This document shows positions 7,713 to 10,318 of a stretch of 10,318 bases of DNA, in pieces. Source of the stretch: Clostridia bacterium (GTDB taxonomy: Bacteria; Bacillota; Clostridia; Oscillospirales; Butyricicoccaceae); contig JAFYOK010000169.1 of the NCBI GenBank assembly GCA_017560175.1, forward strand, positions 1 to 10,318. The letters run 5' to 3'. Made by a program: the position numbers and the translations under genes. Positions within the stretch are counted from its first letter, which is position 1. The number at the start of each line of letters is the position of its first letter. The notes under the pieces were generated by a model, which ran no database searches, was not told where the DNA came from, and saw only the letters and a list, made by a program, of their open reading frames with translations.

Positions 7713-7757
7713 AATAGGAAATCTCCGTTAAGGATTGGGAGAATGCATGTGACCGCC

Positions 7758-7779
7758 GGGCCGATGTGGGCATCGGCCC
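7758..7779. repeat. REP-like perfect palindrome
   Basis: GGGCCGATG pairs perfectly with CATCGGCCC around a four-base loop, giving a nine-pair G+C-rich stem in an otherwise A+T-rich gap. The flanks (CCGCC before, CTACAAAA after) resemble the short dispersed palindromic repeats found in many Clostridia, as far as I can recall. Only one copy is present here, so membership of a repeat family cannot be shown from the window. There is no U-tract for termination in the minus direction. Confidence 0.5.
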
Positions 7780-7819
7780 CTACAAAACTGGCATCAACAC
7801 GCTCAATTTTATTTGATCT

Positions 7820-7852
7820 GTTCTATCCCCGGACATGCGCCGGGGATAGAAC
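7820..7852. repeat. Strong intergenic hairpin, partner of 5632-5662
   Basis: A perfect 13-pair stem (7820-7832 with 7840-7852) closes a seven-base loop ACATGCG. The loop begins with the same ACATG and is closed by the same GG/CC pairs as the hairpin at 5632-5662. The outer stem reads GTTCTAT here and GTTTTTT there, each with its complement on the other side. It has no trailing U-tract in the minus direction. It lies about 108 bases upstream of copy 2. Confidence 0.65.
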
Positions 7853-7876
7853 TTTCATTATCGGTATTTGGCTCAA

Positions 7877-7904
7877 GGAACCGAAGACCCATCGGGTCTG
7901 TTCC
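7877..7904. repeat. Hairpin just after copy 3
   Basis: GGAAC/GTTCC and AGACCC/GGGTCT pair in two stacked stems separated by a three-base bulge (7882-7884), with loop ATC. It begins 13 bases beyond the stop codon of copy 3. The minus-strand sequence that follows is TTGAGCC, not a T run, so it is at best a weak terminator and could instead protect the mRNA 3' end. The rest of the 7713-7917 gap holds no supported gene. Confidence 0.45.
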
Positions 7905-7917
7905 GAGAGACAGGCAG

Positions 7918-9903
7918 TTACGCCTTCAGGTACTTATCCATCCAGCCGACGATCTCTTCCATACGGCGGATACGGTTTCTGGGCTTACCGCCTCTGGACA
8001 GCTCGTGGTTCTCGCCCTTGAACAGTGCCAGGCGGGAATCAACACCGTGCATCTTCAGAGCTGTGAACATGCTCAGACCCTCGACCATCCAGCAGCGGAA
8101 GTCTTCATCCGAGTGGATGAACAGGGTGGGTGTAACTGCCTTGTCGGCATACTTCAGGGGAGAATGCCACCACAGCTTCTCAGCGTCTTCGCGTGTGGTT
8201 GTGCCCATCTGGTTGGGTGTGAAGAAGTAACCGATGTCGGTTGTGTGCTCGAATGCGATCCAGTTGGAGATGGAGCGCTGGGAAGCAGCAGCCTTAAAGC
8301 GGTCGGTATGGCCGATGATCCAGTTGGTCATGAAGCCGCCGTAGGAACCGCCGGTAACACCGAAGTTCTTCTCGTCTGCATCGGGATACTTCTTGAGCAT
8401 CTCATCTGCGAACTCCATCAGGTTGTCATACTCGACTGTGCCGTACTTGCCGGTGATGTAACCGAACTCGTTGCCGCGGCCGTCGGAACCTCTGGGATTG
8501 CAGAAGAATACGAAGTAACCTGCGTTAGCCCACATCTGCATCTCGTGGTGGAAAACGTTACCGAAGACGGTACGGGGGCCGCCGTGGATGTGCAGGATTG
8601 CGGGATACTTCTTGCCGGGCTCGTAGCCGACGGGCTTCATAGCCCAGCCGTGGATGACGAATCCGTCGGAAGCTGTGAACTCATGATACTCGGGTGTGAC
8701 GACAGAGTGTGTCTCGATGAACTCGTCGTTGAAGTGTGTCAGCTGGTTGCCCTTTGCGCAGTAGAGCTCGCCCAGCTTGTTGCCGTACATACCGGCGAAG
8801 ATGACCTTGCCGTTCTGGACGTCGAAGTTGTCGACAGTACCGATCTCGGCATAAACGTCCTCGATCTTGCCTTCGCGGTCGATGACGCGGAGGAATGCGC
8901 TGTCGTCGATGGTTGTGATGAAGTAAGCCTTGTCGCCCTCGACCTTGAAGCCGCGGCCGCCGCCGATACGTGCGTCGGAACCGACAGAGCCCATACCGAT
9001 GGATGCTTCGTAATCAGCCAGCTTGACGAACTCCTTGGTGTTCAGGTCGACTGTGTAGAAGTCCATGTAGCGCTCGCTGCCGTACTCTCTGCCGTCGGAA
9101 GCTGCAACGATCATTGTCTGTGCATCGAACAGACCCAGAGCGCCTGTGCGCATGGTGTTGGGAGCGATGATCTCTGTCAGAGTCTCGGCAGCCATGTCGT
9201 AGACATAGATGCCCTGCTGGACATAACGCAGGTTGTTCCACTCGCCGCCCTTGATGACGATCTTGCCATAAGCAAATGTAGCGGAATCGACCTGGAACAG
9301 CTCGCCTGTGATGGCCTTCAGCTCGCCGTTGTTGCTGTCATAGATGTAGAGGCGTGTGCGCTTCTTGTTGATGACGCCCTGGCCGTTGCCCCAGAAAGGC
9401 AGCTCGTCGAAGACATCATATGCGGGCTTCTTATAAGCATCCAGAGCCTTCTGCTGTGCAGCCTCATCCAGGCCTTCCAGTTCGGGATAGTTGTTGTCAT
9501 AGATTGCGGTCAGCATGTACTTGCCGCCGCCGATGTTGGTCAGACCGCCTGTGCGTACGGGAACATTGAATGCACGGAGGGCCTCGCCGCCTTCGGGAGA
9601 GATTTCATAGAAAGCTGTGACATTCTCGCCCTTTTCCAGAGCCTTCTTGACCTTGGGGCATCTGGGAGCTGCGAACAGCAGGGTGTTATTGTCGGTCCAG
9701 CAGTAACCCTTGGCATCGCCGCCATTGGTCAGCTGACGAACCTTACCGGTCTCGGTCTCCAGCAGGTGGAGGTTGCCCTTGTAGCCGTTGGCTGTCTTGT
9801 CGGCATGGTTAACGACAAAAGCAACATACTTGCCATCGGGAGAGAAGCCGGGGTTGCTTACGAACTTAAACTGCAAAAAGCTATCTACTGCAATCTTCTT
9901 CAT
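7918..9903 (-). CDS. S9-family serine peptidase, copy 3 (first in the array)
   Basis: This 661-residue peptidase is the first transcribed and the most divergent of the three. The propeller (about 1-385) shows blade motifs such as SPDGKYVAFVV. The hydrolase domain has HGGP with His440, GGSYGG with Ser520, SDEDFRCW with Asp601 and GENHELSR with His633. Spacing between these residues is the same as in the other two copies, so the extra length lies in the propeller. There is no signal peptide. The start at 9903 is chosen because AAGGAG precedes it and MKKIAVDSFLQFKF aligns with the N-termini of the paralogues. The frame is open to an ATG at 9975, but that would translate through the promoter-like region. 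A truncated LysR-type regulator lies 136 bases upstream in the same direction. It is probably the first gene of a three-gene operon with copies 2 and 1. Confidence 0.92.
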   Translation of the reverse strand: MKKIAVDSFLQFKFVSNPGFSPDGKYVAFVVNHADKTANGYKGNLHLLETETGKVRQLTNGGDAKGYCWTDNNTLLFAAPRCPKVKKALEKGENVTAFYEISPEGGEALRAFNVPVRTGGLTNIGGGKYMLTAIYDNNYPELEGLDEAAQQKALDAYKKPAYDVFDELPFWGNGQGVINKKRTRLYIYDSNNGELKAITGELFQVDSATFAYGKIVIKGGEWNNLRYVQQGIYVYDMAAETLTEIIAPNTMRTGALGLFDAQTMIVAASDGREYGSERYMDFYTVDLNTKEFVKLADYEASIGMGSVGSDARIGGGRGFKVEGDKAYFITTIDDSAFLRVIDREGKIEDVYAEIGTVDNFDVQNGKVIFAGMYGNKLGELYCAKGNQLTHFNDEFIETHSVVTPEYHEFTASDGFVIHGWAMKPVGYEPGKKYPAILHIHGGPRTVFGNVFHHEMQMWANAGYFVFFCNPRGSDGRGNEFGYITGKYGTVEYDNLMEFADEMLKKYPDADEKNFGVTGGSYGGFMTNWIIGHTDRFKAAASQRSISNWIAFEHTTDIGYFFTPNQMGTTTREDAEKLWWHSPLKYADKAVTPTLFIHSDEDFRCWMVEGLSMFTALKMHGVDSRLALFKGENHELSRGGKPRNRIRRMEEIVGWMDKYLKA

Positions 9904-9946
9904 AATAGGAATCTCCTTATTTAAAATAAATATTTTGCCACCTCTA

Positions 9947-9975
9947 ATTTTCGCTGATATTGTACATTTTGTCAA
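9947..9975 (-). promoter_or_regulatory. Probable promoter of the peptidase array
   Basis: On the minus strand a consensus -35 box TTGACA (9970-9975) is followed by a 17-base spacer and GAAAAT (9947-9952), a -10 box matching four of six positions including the conserved second A and last T. Predicted transcription would start about 37 bases before the copy 3 ATG. The -10 box is weak, which would fit activation or regulation. No comparably good promoter is seen before copies 2 and 1. Confidence 0.55.
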
Positions 9976-9978
9976 TAT
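9957..9978. promoter_or_regulatory. Palindrome overlapping the -35 box (possible operator)
   Basis: ATATTG and CAATAT form a perfect inverted repeat with a ten-base gap. Allowing one bulged T extends the pairing to ACA/TGT inside. It covers the whole -35 box of the predicted peptidase promoter, the expected place for a repressor or regulator site. The DNA is A+T-rich, so chance cannot be excluded. Any link to the neighbouring LysR gene is speculative. Confidence 0.35.
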
Positions 9979-10039
9979 GTAACTTTGTTTTTAAAGGGAT
10001 AAGTTTATAAAAAATATAGTGCGTATAACAGTACTCCCC

Positions 10040-10318
10040 TTATAACAGGGGCTGCAGCAGTTCCAGAAGTGCCGTTACGGCGGGTGGTGCTCCCTTGCGC
10101 AGGGTAAAAATACCAACACTTCTGGCCGGCAGCGGCTCGGTCTCTATCTGCACAACGCCGCCGTTTCGCAGCATGGAGCTGGAAAATTCCTCTACAACAC
10201 AGGCAATTCCGAGGTTGGCCGCCGCAAAATCCAGCAGAAGGTCATGGGAACCCAGCTCAAACTCGGCATGCAGAACAACACCATGCTCGGCCATGCAGTG
10301 ATCGAGAAAACGGCGGGA
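10040..10318 (-). CDS. LysR-type transcriptional regulator, C-terminal part (partial)
   Basis: The frame is open to the right edge, so only the last 92 residues are in the window. The DNA-binding domain lies outside it. What is visible fits the end of a LysR effector-binding domain: ELGSHDLLLDFAAANLGIACVVEEF matches, in pieces, the usual E-x-S-x-x-x-L ... A-x-L-G-I-x-x-V pattern, followed by a GGVVQI strand and LPARSVGIFTLRKG. It ends at 10040. An internal ATG at 10294 is not treated as the start, because eight in-frame sense codons precede it and the domain would be incomplete. LysR proteins bind a small-molecule co-inducer and usually control adjacent genes. Here the nearest gene downstream is the first peptidase copy. 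A T-rich stretch follows the stop codon without a stable stem. Confidence 0.82.
   Translation of the reverse strand, partial: SRRFLDHCMAEHGVVLHAEFELGSHDLLLDFAAANLGIACVVEEFSSSMLRNGGVVQIETEPLPARSVGIFTLRKGAPPAVTALLELLQPLL

Noticed and set aside
3631..9903. Three direct repeats read as a mobile or CRISPR-like array
   Set aside because: The repetition is explained by paralogous protein genes. There are no short spaced repeats, transposase genes, terminal inverted repeats or target duplications.
3538..9924. Three long plus-strand ORFs (3538-5625, 5673-8021, 7813-9924) opposite the peptidases
   Set aside because: They are exactly in phase with the peptidase codons and exist only because the sense genes avoid TTA, CTA and TCA. 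Their translations are low-complexity, rich in Val, Ala, Asp and Cys, and show no recognisable domain. The sense genes have complete catalytic motifs and good ribosome binding sites.
9904..9975. N-terminal extension of peptidase copy 3 to 9975
   Set aside because: The extension covers the promoter-like boxes, lacks a counterpart in the paralogues, and the ATG at 9903 has a good ribosome binding site.
10040..10294. Complete small gene starting at 10294
   Set aside because: The frame stays open to the window edge and the product is only the end of a LysR effector domain, so it is a truncated larger gene.

Overview
The window looks like chromosomal DNA from a low-to-moderate GC Firmicute of class Clostridia, possibly the Oscillospiraceae/Ruminococcaceae group. 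The grounds are strong GGAGG-type ribosome binding sites, Firmicute-like SecG and PcrA-type proteins, and cytosolic S9 peptidases of the kind common in gut Clostridia. The assignment is an inference from style, because only about 25 bases of 16S rRNA are present.

Left part (1-2670): the extreme 5' end of a 16S rRNA gene leaves the left edge on the minus strand. It is preceded by a structured leader and a near-consensus promoter (TTGACA, 17 bases, TATTAT). A UvrD/PcrA-type superfamily 1 helicase is transcribed divergently from it and ends in a bidirectional terminator.

Middle (2671-3606): three minus-strand elements follow: a small GNAT acetyltransferase related to the spermidine/thialysine acetyltransferase group, secG with its own promoter, and the terminator of the upstream peptidase cluster.

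Right part (3607-10318): the dominant feature is three consecutive minus-strand genes of about 650 residues. All three encode S9-family (prolyl oligopeptidase) serine peptidases. Each has an intact Ser-Asp-His triad with identical spacing and no signal peptide. Transcription runs from the copy at 9903 to the copy at 3631. A promoter-like sequence with an overlapping palindrome lies before the first copy. The only U-tract terminator lies after the last copy, so the three probably form one operon. The two gaps between copies hold strong hairpins, including one related hairpin in both gaps, and a REP-like palindrome. A truncated LysR-type regulator sits just upstream in the same direction.

The peptidases probably act together in the cytosol, breaking down short peptides. 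Their codon usage excludes TTA, CTA and TCA, which points to high expression. I see no mobile element, CRISPR array, tRNA or clearly novel system. The most interesting points are the triplicated peptidase array and its structured intergenic elements.
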